Assembly (NCBI RefSeq): GCF_004698125.1
Contig: NZ_ML214298.1
Coordinates: forward strand, 682,001 to 746,000
DNA from: Halosimplex halophilum
GTDB lineage: Archaea; Halobacteriota; Halobacteria; Halobacteriales; Haloarculaceae
Length of the DNA stretch: 64,000 nucleotides
Direction of reading: 5' to 3'
Part shown: positions 19,871 to 28,273 of the stretch, piece by piece
How the letters are laid out: each line of letters starts with the position of its first letter
Numbering within the stretch: the first letter of the stretch is position 1
Position numbers and translations under genes: made by a program
Notes under the pieces: model-generated
The model's input: the letters and a program-made list of their open reading frames with translations, nothing else
Database searches by the model: none
Told to the model about the DNA's origin: nothing

Positions 19871-20170
19871 CTACCAGTCCAGGATGAATCTGCTGGCCGC
19901 GTCGGAGTCGTGGTCCGGGTCTTCCGAGGGCGGGGCGGCGTCCCGGCTGGCGACGGTCCTGAAGACGAGACAGCCGACGGCGAAGGCGACGAGGCCGACC
20001 GCCCCTTTCCCGATACCGACGCCCGGCGCCCCCAGCACCGGTCCCTCCGCGATCAGGAGTTCGAAAGCGGCCTCGGCCGTTACGGCGCCGCCGACCAGGA
20101 GCAACGCGAGCGCGACGACGGTGCCCACGACGGAGACGAACCGCCCGTTCGACGCGGGTCGGGAGACCAT
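19871..20170 (-). CDS. Small membrane protein, 99 aa
   Basis: A 99-residue protein with two hydrophobic helices (about residues 10-38 and 48-72), then an Asp/Ser-rich tail ending F-I-L-D-W. The first helix region (S-V-V-G-T-V-V-A-L-A-L-L-L-V-G-G) resembles the corresponding segment of the 99-aa protein at 22163-22462, so the two may be distant paralogues on either side of the UspA/TauE pair. Unknown function. Confidence 0.65.
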   Translation of the reverse strand: MVSRPASNGRFVSVVGTVVALALLLVGGAVTAEAAFELLIAEGPVLGAPGVGIGKGAVGLVAFAVGCLVFRTVASRDAAPPSEDPDHDSDAASRFILDW

Positions 20171-20272
20171 ATCGACGGTTCGACTCGCCGACGTATCAAC
20201 CTTGTCACGCGAACGGGTGGGCGTCGGGTCGAGAGCGGAGCGGACGGCGGGAGCCGCCGGTTCCGCGGGTCG

Positions 20273-20707
20273 TCACTCGTCGACGCGGACGGTCGTGACG
20301 GGGACGGGCGACTCGCGGACGACGTTCTCGGCGACGCTGCCGATGAGGTAGTGGTCGAGGCCCGTCCGGCCGTGCGTGCCCATGACGACCAGATCGGGGT
20401 CGCGCTCCGCGACGTATTCGAGGATCGCGGACTTCGGGACGCCTTCCTCGACGACGCGCTCGGCGGGCACGTCCTCGGGGAGGGCGGTGACGGCCTCGTC
20501 GACCGCCTGGCGGGCGCGCTCGCGCTCGGCGGCGAGCCACGCGTCGGGGGCGATGCCGGCCGACGGGCTCTCGAAGCGGTTGCGCGTGTCCACGACCGAG
20601 AGGACGTGGACGGTCGCGCCGTGGACCTCGGCCAGGCGGCCCGCGTGGTCGACGGCGGCGGCCGTCGCCTCGCTGCCGTCCGTGGGGAGGAGGACGTCGT
20701 CGTACAT
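20273..20707 (-). CDS. Universal stress protein (UspA family)
   Basis: A 144-residue single-domain Usp protein. It begins M-Y-D-D-V-L-L-P-T-D-G-S, and the ATP-binding motif G-T-H-G-R-T-G-L-D-H-Y-L-I-G-S-V (G-x2-G-x9-G-S) is at about residues 110-125, followed by V-P-V-T-T-V. It therefore belongs to the nucleotide-binding branch. The ATG shares one base with the stop of the TauE/SafE permease gene upstream (TGATG), so the two are co-translated. This pairing may link the Usp protein to regulation of the permease. Confidence 0.93.
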   Translation of the reverse strand: MYDDVLLPTDGSEATAAAVDHAGRLAEVHGATVHVLSVVDTRNRFESPSAGIAPDAWLAAERERARQAVDEAVTALPEDVPAERVVEEGVPKSAILEYVAERDPDLVVMGTHGRTGLDHYLIGSVAENVVRESPVPVTTVRVDE

Positions 20708-21804
20708 CAGACACCCACCGCCATGCCGAACAGCGCGACGGCGATGACGGCGAACAGGCCGCCGACGAAGGTCTTGATCGTGTCGGTCTCCAGGGCGTTC
20801 GAGACGTAGGGGGCGATCTGGCCGCCGGTCGCCGCCGCGGGCGCGGTGAACACGACCATGTTCCACGGCGTGGTCGCCAGGGACAGCGAGTGGACGCCGG
20901 GGACGTGGATCCCGAGCGCGTCCAGCACGGTCCCGCCGAAGACGTGGACGACCGAGGCCAGGATGGCCGTCGAGGCGACCACGATGTGGTTCGAGCCGAT
21001 GGCGACGCGGACGGGGACGTTCGTCCGGAGCATCGAGATGATGCCCAGTTCGCCGGCGCCGAAGCCGGCCAGCCCCTGGAAAGTACCGCCGATACTGTAG
21101 TTGGCGAACCGTTCGAGATACCCGCCGCGCGTGTACGAGTAGTCGTCGCCCTCGCGGTCGACCCGCGTGACGGTGCCGTCCGCGGCGGTGTCGACGCCGG
21201 CGGGACCGAGCTTGTCGGCGTCGTCGGGCAGGTCCGCGGTGCCGCCGTCGGTCGCGGCCCTGAGTTCGCCGTCGGTCGCTCCCTCGGGCTCTTCGTGGTC
21301 CAGATCGGCCCTGAACAGGAGCACGGAGGCGGCGAGCAGCGCCAGCCCCAGCAGCCCGTGGAACACCGGCTCCGGGACGACGAACGAGAGGATCGCCCCG
21401 GCGATCACGAACGGGACGGCGCCGGCGACGATGCTCAGCGCGAGCCGCCGGTCGACCAGCCCGTACTGGACGAACGCGACCGACGAACTCGACAGCCCGA
21501 ACGCCTCGCTGATCAGCCCCACCTTGACGATCGTCTGGGGCGTGAGCGGCTGTGCGAACAGGGGATAGACGAAGATCAGGAACGGGACGAACAGCGCCGA
21601 CCCGCTGATCCCGACCGTGTTGACGATGGTGGCGCCGGTCAGGAACGCCGGGAACAGCCACCAGTACTCCAGCCAGTAGCCCGGACCGCCGGCGCCGTCC
21701 GTCGGCGCGAACAGGAACACGCTCGCGACGAAGACCACCGGCGCCGCGAACACGAAGACGTGCTGGTACTTCAGGAACGACTTCTGGACGGAACTGAAAC
21801 TCAC
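20707..21804 (-). CDS. Sulfite exporter TauE/SafE-family permease with soluble insertion
   Basis: A 365-residue membrane protein with two sets of about four helices, as usual for the TauE/SafE family of anion or organosulfonate transporters. The motifs N-T-V-G-I-S-G-S-A-L-F-V-P near residue 63 and Q-G-L-A-G-F-G-A-G-E-L-G near residue 245 are the pseudo-symmetric pair typical of the fold. Between the halves lies a hydrophilic Asp/Gly/Thr-rich insertion (about residues 168-235) that probably faces the cytoplasm. The start is GTG (21804). The overlapping downstream uspA gene suggests a two-component transport unit. The substrate is not known. Confidence 0.88.
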   Translation of the reverse strand: MSFSSVQKSFLKYQHVFVFAAPVVFVASVFLFAPTDGAGGPGYWLEYWWLFPAFLTGATIVNTVGISGSALFVPFLIFVYPLFAQPLTPQTIVKVGLISEAFGLSSSSVAFVQYGLVDRRLALSIVAGAVPFVIAGAILSFVVPEPVFHGLLGLALLAASVLLFRADLDHEEPEGATDGELRAATDGGTADLPDDADKLGPAGVDTAADGTVTRVDREGDDYSYTRGGYLERFANYSIGGTFQGLAGFGAGELGIISMLRTNVPVRVAIGSNHIVVASTAILASVVHVFGGTVLDALGIHVPGVHSLSLATTPWNMVVFTAPAAATGGQIAPYVSNALETDTIKTFVGGLFAVIAVALFGMAVGV

Positions 21805-22162
21805 GCGCGAACACCCCGGGAAACCGCACGGGTCGGCGCCTGTGCGACCGGGTCGGGGGATCGGGCGAGAGGGTCCCGCATTCAGGTGATACCCCCGGTT
21901 GTCGGGTCGGCGCGGACCTGACTGGCGGGGCGATCGACAGACGGTGAACGGGTCATGGCGCCCGGCACCTTGCGAGTAGCGTTTGAAGGGGCTTGGGGTT
22001 CGGAGGACGTTTGGGGACGGGACACACAGCGTGGCTGTGTCCAGTTTCCGCCGTTTCCGCTCGAAATCCGTCGGGATCTATTCGGGGGTCCGGCGGGGTG
22101 AAGACGACACCCGGCGGACGGCGGTCTCTGGAGGCTGTGGAGCGAGGCGAAGGGAAGAGCCC
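21805..22162. other. Intergenic region, 358 bp
   Basis: No convincing gene. The only visible structure is an imperfect inverted repeat near 22018-22044 (GGACACA-CAGC facing GCTGTGTCC). The region is less GC-rich in its centre and may hold the divergent or terminal signals of the flanking minus-strand genes. Confidence 0.4.
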
Positions 22163-22462
22163 TCAGGTGTCGAACTCGTAGGCGTCGGCCTTGCGGGCCT
22201 CCGAGGGCTCGACGTCCGGCTCGTCGGGGTCGGCGTCCCTGTCGAGGGTCCGCCTGAGGAGGAGATAGCCCGCGGCGCCGGCAGCCAGGCCGGCGACGGC
22301 CCGAGGACCGACGGCGACGGGCGTCTCGAGCGCCCGCCCGGAGGCGAACAGCAGCTGGTACGCCGTGAAACTGACCATGGCGACGCCCAGCGCCAGCAGC
22401 GCGTAGCCGAGGAGCGTGCCGCCGACCGATGCGAGTCGCTCGCGTTCGATGGAGCGCTCCAT
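22163..22462 (-). CDS. Small membrane protein, 99 aa
   Basis: A 99-residue protein with a charged N-terminus (M-E-R-S-I-E-R-E-R), two hydrophobic helices (about 12-38 and 48-67) and an acidic tail ending E-F-D-T. The first helix block (S-V-G-G-T-L-L-G-Y-A-L-L-A-L-G) parallels the small protein at 19871-20170. Unknown function. Confidence 0.7.
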   Translation of the reverse strand: MERSIERERLASVGGTLLGYALLALGVAMVSFTAYQLLFASGRALETPVAVGPRAVAGLAAGAAGYLLLRRTLDRDADPDEPDVEPSEARKADAYEFDT

Positions 22463-22598
22463 ACTGTCGCTTCGGACGGGTCACATATTAGACTTGTTGT
22501 CGGGCGGACCGCTTCGGGCCGCTCGGCCTCCCGGGAGCGGCGACGGGCGGTCGGCGCCGCCGCGAAAACCCTAACCGTGCCGGCGACAACGACCCGAT

Positions 22599-22703
22599 AT
22601 GAACCCCCTCGAACTGGACCGCCAGCAGGTCCTGGCGCTCATCATGGTGTTCCTGATGATCGGGTCGGCGGTCGTCTACGTGCTCGCGTACGCGCTCGGG
22701 TGA
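22599..22703 (+). CDS. Single-helix microprotein, 34 aa
   Basis: ATG at 22599 opens a 34-codon frame ending TGA at 22701. The peptide has a polar start (M-N-P-L-E-L-D-R-Q-Q) and then one continuous hydrophobic helix rich in Met, Leu and Val (residues 11-33). The composition fits a genuine membrane microprotein, and I recall similar short proteins in other haloarchaea. It lies on its own between two minus-strand genes. Not verified by alignment. Confidence 0.55.
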   Translation: MNPLELDRQQVLALIMVFLMIGSAVVYVLAYALG

Positions 22704-22730
22704 CCGGCCCGACCGCGGGGCGACACCGGG

Positions 22731-24965
22731 TCAGTGGTCGTCGGTCCCGCCGTCACCGTCGCCGTCGTCGCCGTCAGCTCCGTCCTCACCGCCTGCGCCG
22801 GTAGTTTCGTCGCCGTTTTCGTCGCCTTCCCGCCCGGGGTCGAAGCGGGCGACCCAGTCGTCGAGGGTCTCCAGCCGGTGGATCTCGCGGTCGGGGTCGC
22901 CGACGTTGTGGTGCTCGTCGGGGTAGACGACGAGTTTCGACTCGACGCCGCGTTTCCGCAGGGTGCGGTAGAGCTGCTCGGACTGGGTGGGCGGACACCG
23001 CCAGTCGTTCCCGCCGGCGGTCAGCAGGAGCGGCGTGTCGATCCGGTCGGCGTCGGTGATCGACGACGCCGCGTCGTACGCCTCGGGGTTCTCCCACGGG
23101 AGGCCGAAGTCGTTCTCGATCCACCGGTGGGAGTCGTCGGTGCCGAACGCCGAGCGCATGTCGTAGACGCCGTGTTCGGCGAGACCCGCAGCGAAGCGGT
23201 CGGTTCGGGTCAGCACGTACGCGGTGTTGACCCCGCCCTGGGAGAAGCCGCCGACGAACAGCCGGTCGGGGTCGGCCCACTCCCGGTCGACGAGGTCCTC
23301 GGTCCCCGCGAGCAGGTCCTCGACCTCGACGGTGTTCCAGGCGCCCTTCAGCGCCTCGCAGAACGCCCGGCCGTAGGAGGTCGACCCGCGGTAGTTGACG
23401 CGGTGGACGAGGTACCCCCGCGTCGTCCAGAACGAGGTCAGGAGCGCGAACTGCGGCTGGTCGTAGGCCATCGGGCCGCCGTGGATCCACAGCAGCGCCG
23501 GCCGCGGGTCGGGGTCGTCGGGGTCGAAGTCGGGCGGGTAGTGCGTGATCGCCTCGACGGCGGTGCCGTCGTCGCTCTCGAAGCGCGACCGTGCGGTCCC
23601 GGGGTGGTCGTAGTCGGCGACGAGGTCGGGGTTCAGGTCGGTCAGCCGCCGGCGCGGGTCCGCGTCGTCGGGGCCGGCGTCGATGTCCGCAGCGTCCATC
23701 GCGTGCACGTCGTACCCCTCCGCGGGGTGGCTGCGGATCGCGGCCACGGTCCCGGCGTCGGCGTCGAACCCGAGGTGGGTCTCCGTCCGCGACTGTCGGT
23801 CGAAGACGCGATCGTGGCGGGGGTCCGGCCCCTCGGGCACGCCGGTCTCGCCCGCGTCGAGGCGGACGAAGCGGGTCCACCCCTCGTCGCCGATCCCCGC
23901 GAGGATCCGCCGGTCGTCGAGCCACTGCGGCCCCCCGCCCCACCCCAGCGTCCGGTCGAGGTCGCCGGTGAGGACGCGGTACTCGCCGGTATCGGGGGCG
24001 GCGACCGCCACGTCGGCCGGGACGTACCAGTTCGTCGGGTTCCGGGCGGCGAACGCGAGCCGGTTCCCGCCGGGGCTCCAGACGGGACCGGACGCGGTGT
24101 ACTCCCCGTCGGTGAGGCGTTCGACCGACCCGTCCGCGGCGTCGACGACGTGGAGGTCGTAGACGTAGGTGTCGTCGGGGTCGTCGCCGTGGTACGCGCA
24201 GAACGCGATCCGTTCGTCCTCGGGGTGCCAGGCCGGCTGGAGGCCGCCGAGCGCCTCGAAGATCCCGCCGCCGCGGGCGTCGTCGAGCCGGCGCTCCTCG
24301 CGGGTCTCGACGTCGACGACGAACAGGTAGGTCGTGACGGTGTCGAGCCACCCCTGGCCGTCCATCTTGTGCTGGAGGCGCTCGGTCTCGACGGGGCCGT
24401 CCTCGCGGCGCTGTTCGAGGTACTCCGCCTCCTCGTCGGTCGGGTCCCGGGCCGAGACGACGACCCGCTCGCCCTCGGGCCCCCAGTCGAAGTCCCGGAC
24501 GCCCTCCTCGCGGTCGGTCACCTGCCGGGCGTCCCCGCCGAGTTCGAGGTCGTACACCCAGACCTGGGGCTTGGGTTCGTCGTCGCCGTTCGCGCCGTTC
24601 TCCTCGCCGTCCTCGTCGGCAGCGTCTTCGGCGTCGTCGCCGTCGGTCTCGCCGTCAGCGTCGGCTCCGTTTTCGCCCTCGTCGTCGCGGCCGACGCGCA
24701 TGTCCACGTCCTCGTCGCGGACCATGACGACGCCGAGCTTCGAGCCGTCCGGCGACCACTCGACGTTCCACGCGCCGCTGGCGCGAGTGAGTCGGTGGGG
24801 GTCGCGGCTCCCGTCGGCGGGGACGACGAACACGGATTGCAGGGTCTCGTCCTCGTCGGGGTCGGCCTCGCTGGCGGCGAACGCGACCCGGTCGCCGTCC
24901 GGCGAGACCGCGAGTTCGGTCGGGCGCGTCCGGTCGTAGACCGCGTCGGCGGGGAGTTCGTCCAT
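22731..24965 (-). CDS. S9-family prolyl oligopeptidase / acylaminoacyl peptidase
   Basis: A 744-residue serine peptidase, presumably cytosolic (no signal peptide). The N-terminal half is a WD40-like beta-propeller with repeated S-P-D-G-x-R/K and W-S-P-G-G motifs. An Asp/Glu/Gly-rich acidic insert lies at about residues 95-145. The C-terminal alpha/beta-hydrolase domain starts near residue 500 (W-I-H-G-G-P). The catalytic triad can be read: nucleophile Ser575 in G-G-F-S-Q-G-G, Asp654 in G-N-D-W-R-C-P-P and His685 or 686 in D-E-H-H-N. The tail is again Asp/Gly-rich. Family members cleave short peptides. ATG at 24965 was chosen over 24989. Confidence 0.94.
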   Translation of the reverse strand: MDELPADAVYDRTRPTELAVSPDGDRVAFAASEADPDEDETLQSVFVVPADGSRDPHRLTRASGAWNVEWSPDGSKLGVVMVRDEDVDMRVGRDDEGENGADADGETDGDDAEDAADEDGEENGANGDDEPKPQVWVYDLELGGDARQVTDREEGVRDFDWGPEGERVVVSARDPTDEEAEYLEQRREDGPVETERLQHKMDGQGWLDTVTTYLFVVDVETREERRLDDARGGGIFEALGGLQPAWHPEDERIAFCAYHGDDPDDTYVYDLHVVDAADGSVERLTDGEYTASGPVWSPGGNRLAFAARNPTNWYVPADVAVAAPDTGEYRVLTGDLDRTLGWGGGPQWLDDRRILAGIGDEGWTRFVRLDAGETGVPEGPDPRHDRVFDRQSRTETHLGFDADAGTVAAIRSHPAEGYDVHAMDAADIDAGPDDADPRRRLTDLNPDLVADYDHPGTARSRFESDDGTAVEAITHYPPDFDPDDPDPRPALLWIHGGPMAYDQPQFALLTSFWTTRGYLVHRVNYRGSTSYGRAFCEALKGAWNTVEVEDLLAGTEDLVDREWADPDRLFVGGFSQGGVNTAYVLTRTDRFAAGLAEHGVYDMRSAFGTDDSHRWIENDFGLPWENPEAYDAASSITDADRIDTPLLLTAGGNDWRCPPTQSEQLYRTLRKRGVESKLVVYPDEHHNVGDPDREIHRLETLDDWVARFDPGREGDENGDETTGAGGEDGADGDDGDGDGGTDDH

Positions 24966-25031
24966 GCCCCCGGGTCGCCCGGCAGTCACTTACCGGTTCG
25001 GTCGCCGTGCGAGGCCGTGACGGGGGTCGGT

Positions 25032-25748
25032 TCACGCCGCCCGCCGGATCGCGGCCAGCGAGACGGCGAGGGCGAGCGCCACGAACGCGACGAGCGCGGC
25101 GACGGCGACGTGGAACTCGCCCGGGGTCCGCCGGTCGAGGACGACGTACTCCATCGCCCGGATCAGGTAGGTGATCGGCATCGCGCGGGCGGGCCACGCC
25201 AGGTAGACCGGGAGCTCCTCGACCGGGAGGAAGGTCCCGCCGAGGATCACCTGGGGAGTGATCACGACGGGGATGAACTGGACGGCCTGGAACTCGTTCT
25301 CGGCGAACAGCGACAGCGAGACGCCGACGCCGAGCGCGGTGAACGCACCGAGGAGCTCGACGGCGACGAACAGGGCGACGCCGTTGGCGAACGTCACGTC
25401 GAGGAAGGCGACGGCCGCGGCGAGCAGGACGACCGACTGGACCGCGGCGAGGGCGCCGTAGCCGAGGACGTACCCGGCGACGACCCCGCTCCGGGCGACC
25501 GGCGCGACGAGCACCCGTTCGAGCGTTCCCGCCGTTCGCTCCCGCAGGAAGCCGACCGCCGTGAGCAGGTACGTCAGGAAGAACACGAACACGCCGAGGA
25601 TGACCGGGGCCACGGGCTCGGGCCGCGGGAACACCTCGCTCAGCAGGTAGACGACGAACGCGGGGACGGCGACGACCAGCGCGAGCGTCCGCCGGTCCCC
25701 TCTGAGCGTCCGCAGGATGCGTCCCGCGACGGGGACCGCTCCCCTCAC
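25032..25748 (-). CDS. ABC-2 type exporter permease (module 1)
   Basis: A 238-residue membrane protein with six hydrophobic segments and the ABC-2 layout. It has a G-T-L-E-R-V-L-V-A-P-V motif near residue 74 (the usual cytosolic loop) and G-G-T-F-L-P-V-E-E-L-P near residue 170. It begins with GTG inside a GTGA overlap (25745-25748) with the stop of the upstream ATPase gene, so the two are co-translated. The exported substrate is unknown. Drug or heme-like exporters are typical of the family. Confidence 0.88.
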   Translation of the reverse strand: MRGAVPVAGRILRTLRGDRRTLALVVAVPAFVVYLLSEVFPRPEPVAPVILGVFVFFLTYLLTAVGFLRERTAGTLERVLVAPVARSGVVAGYVLGYGALAAVQSVVLLAAAVAFLDVTFANGVALFVAVELLGAFTALGVGVSLSLFAENEFQAVQFIPVVITPQVILGGTFLPVEELPVYLAWPARAMPITYLIRAMEYVVLDRRTPGEFHVAVAALVAFVALALAVSLAAIRRAA

Positions 25749-26581
25749 GGCTCGCGCCCTCCCGTCGGGACCCCGGTCGCCGCCGGTTGTTTGTCCGCCT
25801 CGTCGCGTTCATCGAGCAGGGCGAGGAACGCCTCCTCCATCTCGTCCGCGCCGGTGGCCTCGAGGAACCCGTCCGGCGAGTCGAGCGCCAGGACGCGGCC
25901 GTTCCGCAGGAAACAGACCCGGTCGCAGTTCGTCGCCTCGCCGAGGTAGTGCGTCGAGACGACGACCAGCGCGCCCTCGTCGCGACGCCGGCGGAACTCG
26001 GTCCACATCGCCGACCGGAGCCGCGGGTCGAGCCCCACGGTCGGCTCGTCCAGGAAGAGCACGTCCGGGTCGTGGACGAGCGCGCACGCGAGACTCGCAC
26101 GGCGCACCATCCCGCCCGAGAGCTCGCCGATCCGGGCGTCGGCCCGGTCGGTCAGGTCCACGACATCGAGGGCGCGTTCGACCGCCGCGTCGAGGGTTTC
26201 CTCGCTCCGGTCGCCGCTCCGCGACTCGCCCGCCCGTCGCGCCCCGCGGCCGGCCACGCCGTAGAGGCGCGCGAAGAACGCGACGTTCTCGCGGACGGTG
26301 AGGTCGTCGTACACCGCCGCGTGCTGGGGCATGTACCCCAGGCGCTCGCGGTCGGCCGCCTCGAACGACCCGGAGGGCGTCCCGCCCACACGCGTCTCGC
26401 CCGCCGTCGGCCGCTCCAGGCCGAGCAGACAGCGGATGAACGTCGTCTTCCCCGACCCGTTCGGGCCGGCCAGCCCCAGTATCTCCGGCCCGTCGACCGC
26501 GAGGTCGACGCCGGAGAGCGCCGTCACGCCCCCGTACTCCTTGCGAACGTCCCGGGCCGCCAGCGATGGCGCCTCGTTCAT
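25745..26581 (-). CDS. ABC transporter ATP-binding protein (module 1)
   Basis: A 278-residue nucleotide-binding subunit. Walker A is G-P-N-G-S-G-K-T near residue 40. The signature is L-S-G-G-M-V-R-R near residue 150, and Walker B is V-L-F-L-D-E-P-T near residue 170. The H-loop S-T-H-Y is near 203. A Gly/Arg/Ser-rich insertion lies at about residues 105-125. The C-terminal 30 residues are polar. It precedes and overlaps its permease and is divergently arranged with the Bat-type regulator at 26667, 85 bp away. Confidence 0.92.
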   Translation of the reverse strand: MNEAPSLAARDVRKEYGGVTALSGVDLAVDGPEILGLAGPNGSGKTTFIRCLLGLERPTAGETRVGGTPSGSFEAADRERLGYMPQHAAVYDDLTVRENVAFFARLYGVAGRGARRAGESRSGDRSEETLDAAVERALDVVDLTDRADARIGELSGGMVRRASLACALVHDPDVLFLDEPTVGLDPRLRSAMWTEFRRRRDEGALVVVSTHYLGEATNCDRVCFLRNGRVLALDSPDGFLEATGADEMEEAFLALLDERDEADKQPAATGVPTGGREP

Positions 26582-26666
26582 GTCCGATCGGTGGGCGGCG
26601 GCCGTGGAACGGGTTCTCCCGAGCATAGCCGGGAGATTCAAGTGTCGGCGCGCCGACGGTCCACGG

Positions 26667-27341
26667 GTGAAGCGCCTCCGCGTCTCGGCCGCGCCCGACC
26701 TCGAGGCGGCCCCCGAGTTCTTCCGGCTGCTCGCCGCGTCGGACCGCGCGAGCGAGGCCCGCCTGCTCGACTGGAACCTCGGGCCCGCGGAGGCGGGGAC
26801 GCTCCTGTACGCGGTCCGGGGCGACCCGGACGGGTTCCGCGCGTCGGCGACGGACACGCCCGGTATCGACGCGGTCGACGTCGCCGAGACCGGGAGCGGC
26901 GAGTTCTACATGCTCGTCGACGCCCGCCCGGACGCGGTCCCGCTCTTTCGCCGGATGGTCGGGGCCATGACGCGGGCGGGCCTCGTCGTGGTCACGCCGG
27001 TCGTCTACCGCGACGAGCGCGTCGAGGGGACCATCGTCGGCGACCCGGCGGCGCTGCAGGCGACGCTCGATTCGGTCCCCGACGCCGTGGACGTGACCGT
27101 CAGTGAGGTCGGCCCGTTTCGGGGGCCGCCGGAGTCACCGGGGGCCCGCCTCAGCGACCGCCAGCGCGAGGCCGTCGAGGCGGCGCTCGACCTGGGGTAC
27201 TACGACCACCCGAGCGGCGCCACGCACGAGGACATCGCGACCGAACTGGGCTGCGCCCCGAGCACGGCCAGCGAACACCTGAAACGCGCCGAGGCGAAAC
27301 TCGCCCGGGCCGCGCTGGACGAGTTCGGCCCCGCGGTCTGA
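26667..27341 (+). CDS. Bat-type HTH_10 transcriptional regulator (module 1)
   Basis: A 224-residue regulator starting at GTG (V-K-R-L-R-V-S-A). The N-terminal 150 residues form a sensor-like domain with R-L-L-D-W-N-L near residue 32. The C-terminal HTH of the bacterio-opsin activator type (HTH_10) reads L-S-D-R-Q-R-E-A-V-E-A-A near residue 162, with Y-Y-D-H-P-S-G-A-T-H-E-D-I-A near 180 and S-T-A-S-E-H-L-K-R-A-E-A-K-L. It is transcribed away from the ABC operon and probably controls it. It is clearly paralogous to the protein at 29536-30231. Confidence 0.9.
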   Translation: MKRLRVSAAPDLEAAPEFFRLLAASDRASEARLLDWNLGPAEAGTLLYAVRGDPDGFRASATDTPGIDAVDVAETGSGEFYMLVDARPDAVPLFRRMVGAMTRAGLVVVTPVVYRDERVEGTIVGDPAALQATLDSVPDAVDVTVSEVGPFRGPPESPGARLSDRQREAVEAALDLGYYDHPSGATHEDIATELGCAPSTASEHLKRAEAKLARAALDEFGPAV

Positions 27342-27382
27342 GTTCGGTCACGAGCGCCGGGTCATCGCCCCCGCTCGACCGT

Positions 27383-28273
27383 TCAGACCACTTCGGCGCT
27401 GCTGGCGCGTGCGAGCAGCCGAACGGCCACGGCGCCGACGACGAGGTTCAGCGCGACGAGGACGGCGACGGCGGGGACGACCGTGTCGGCGACCCCGCCG
27501 AACCGCGAAATCGACAGCACCGTCGACGCGTCCCGGCCGAGGACCAGCGCCCGGACCGCGTCGACGCCGTAGGTGACGGGGTTGAACGCCGCGACGAACT
27601 CGATGTCGTCGGACAGCGGGACGAACGCCGGCGAGAGGAAGAGGAGGGGGAACATGAACAGCATCGAGGCGGCGTTGACCACCTCGTCGTCGCGGGCCAG
27701 CAGGCCGACGACGTTCGAGACGGCCATAAAGAGCAGGCCGACGAGCAGACAGACCGCGACGACCCCCGCGACGCCGGCTGCGCCGGTCTCGATCCCGGCG
27801 CCCAGCGCGACGGCGAGCCCGAGGACGACGAGCAGCTGGACGACGATACGGGCGAGTTCGGCGGCGGCCTTCCCCGCGAAGACCGCGGTCCACGACATCG
27901 GCGTGACGACCGTCTTCTCGAACATCCCGCTCTCCAGGTCGCTCACGAGCCCCATCCCCGAGGAGAACGCCGACCCCATCGTCGCCTGCACGAGGACGGC
28001 TGGCAGGAGGTAGGTGACGTAGTCCACGTCGGCGAAGCCCGCCCGCGTCAGCGCGACGCTCCCCACGTCGCCGAACACGGCCGCGAAGAGGACCAGCGAG
28101 AGCGTCGCGACGACGATCTCCAGCAGGAACGCGGTCGGGTTGTGGACCGCCTTGCGCGTCCACCGCTTCGCGTTGACCCAGGCGTCCCCGAGGAACGTGT
28201 TGCCCGTCTCCGGCGTCGCCGGTGCCGGCCCGTCGGTCCCCGGCGCGTCCGCGGCCGAGTCCGGAGCGCTCAC
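27383..28273 (-). CDS. ABC-2 type exporter permease (module 2)
   Basis: A 296-residue permease. About 25 polar residues rich in Pro, Ala and Gly lead into six membrane helices with motifs D-L-E-S-G-M-F-E-K-T-V-V-T-P near residue 112 and L-F-L-S-P-A-F-V-P-L near residue 210. This layout resembles the DrrB/daunorubicin-resistance permease branch. The GTG start overlaps the ATPase stop (GTGA, 28270-28273). It differs from the module 1 permease in length, so the two exporters may have different substrates. Confidence 0.9.
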   Translation of the reverse strand: MSAPDSAADAPGTDGPAPATPETGNTFLGDAWVNAKRWTRKAVHNPTAFLLEIVVATLSLVLFAAVFGDVGSVALTRAGFADVDYVTYLLPAVLVQATMGSAFSSGMGLVSDLESGMFEKTVVTPMSWTAVFAGKAAAELARIVVQLLVVLGLAVALGAGIETGAAGVAGVVAVCLLVGLLFMAVSNVVGLLARDDEVVNAASMLFMFPLLFLSPAFVPLSDDIEFVAAFNPVTYGVDAVRALVLGRDASTVLSISRFGGVADTVVPAVAVLVALNLVVGAVAVRLLARASSAEVV

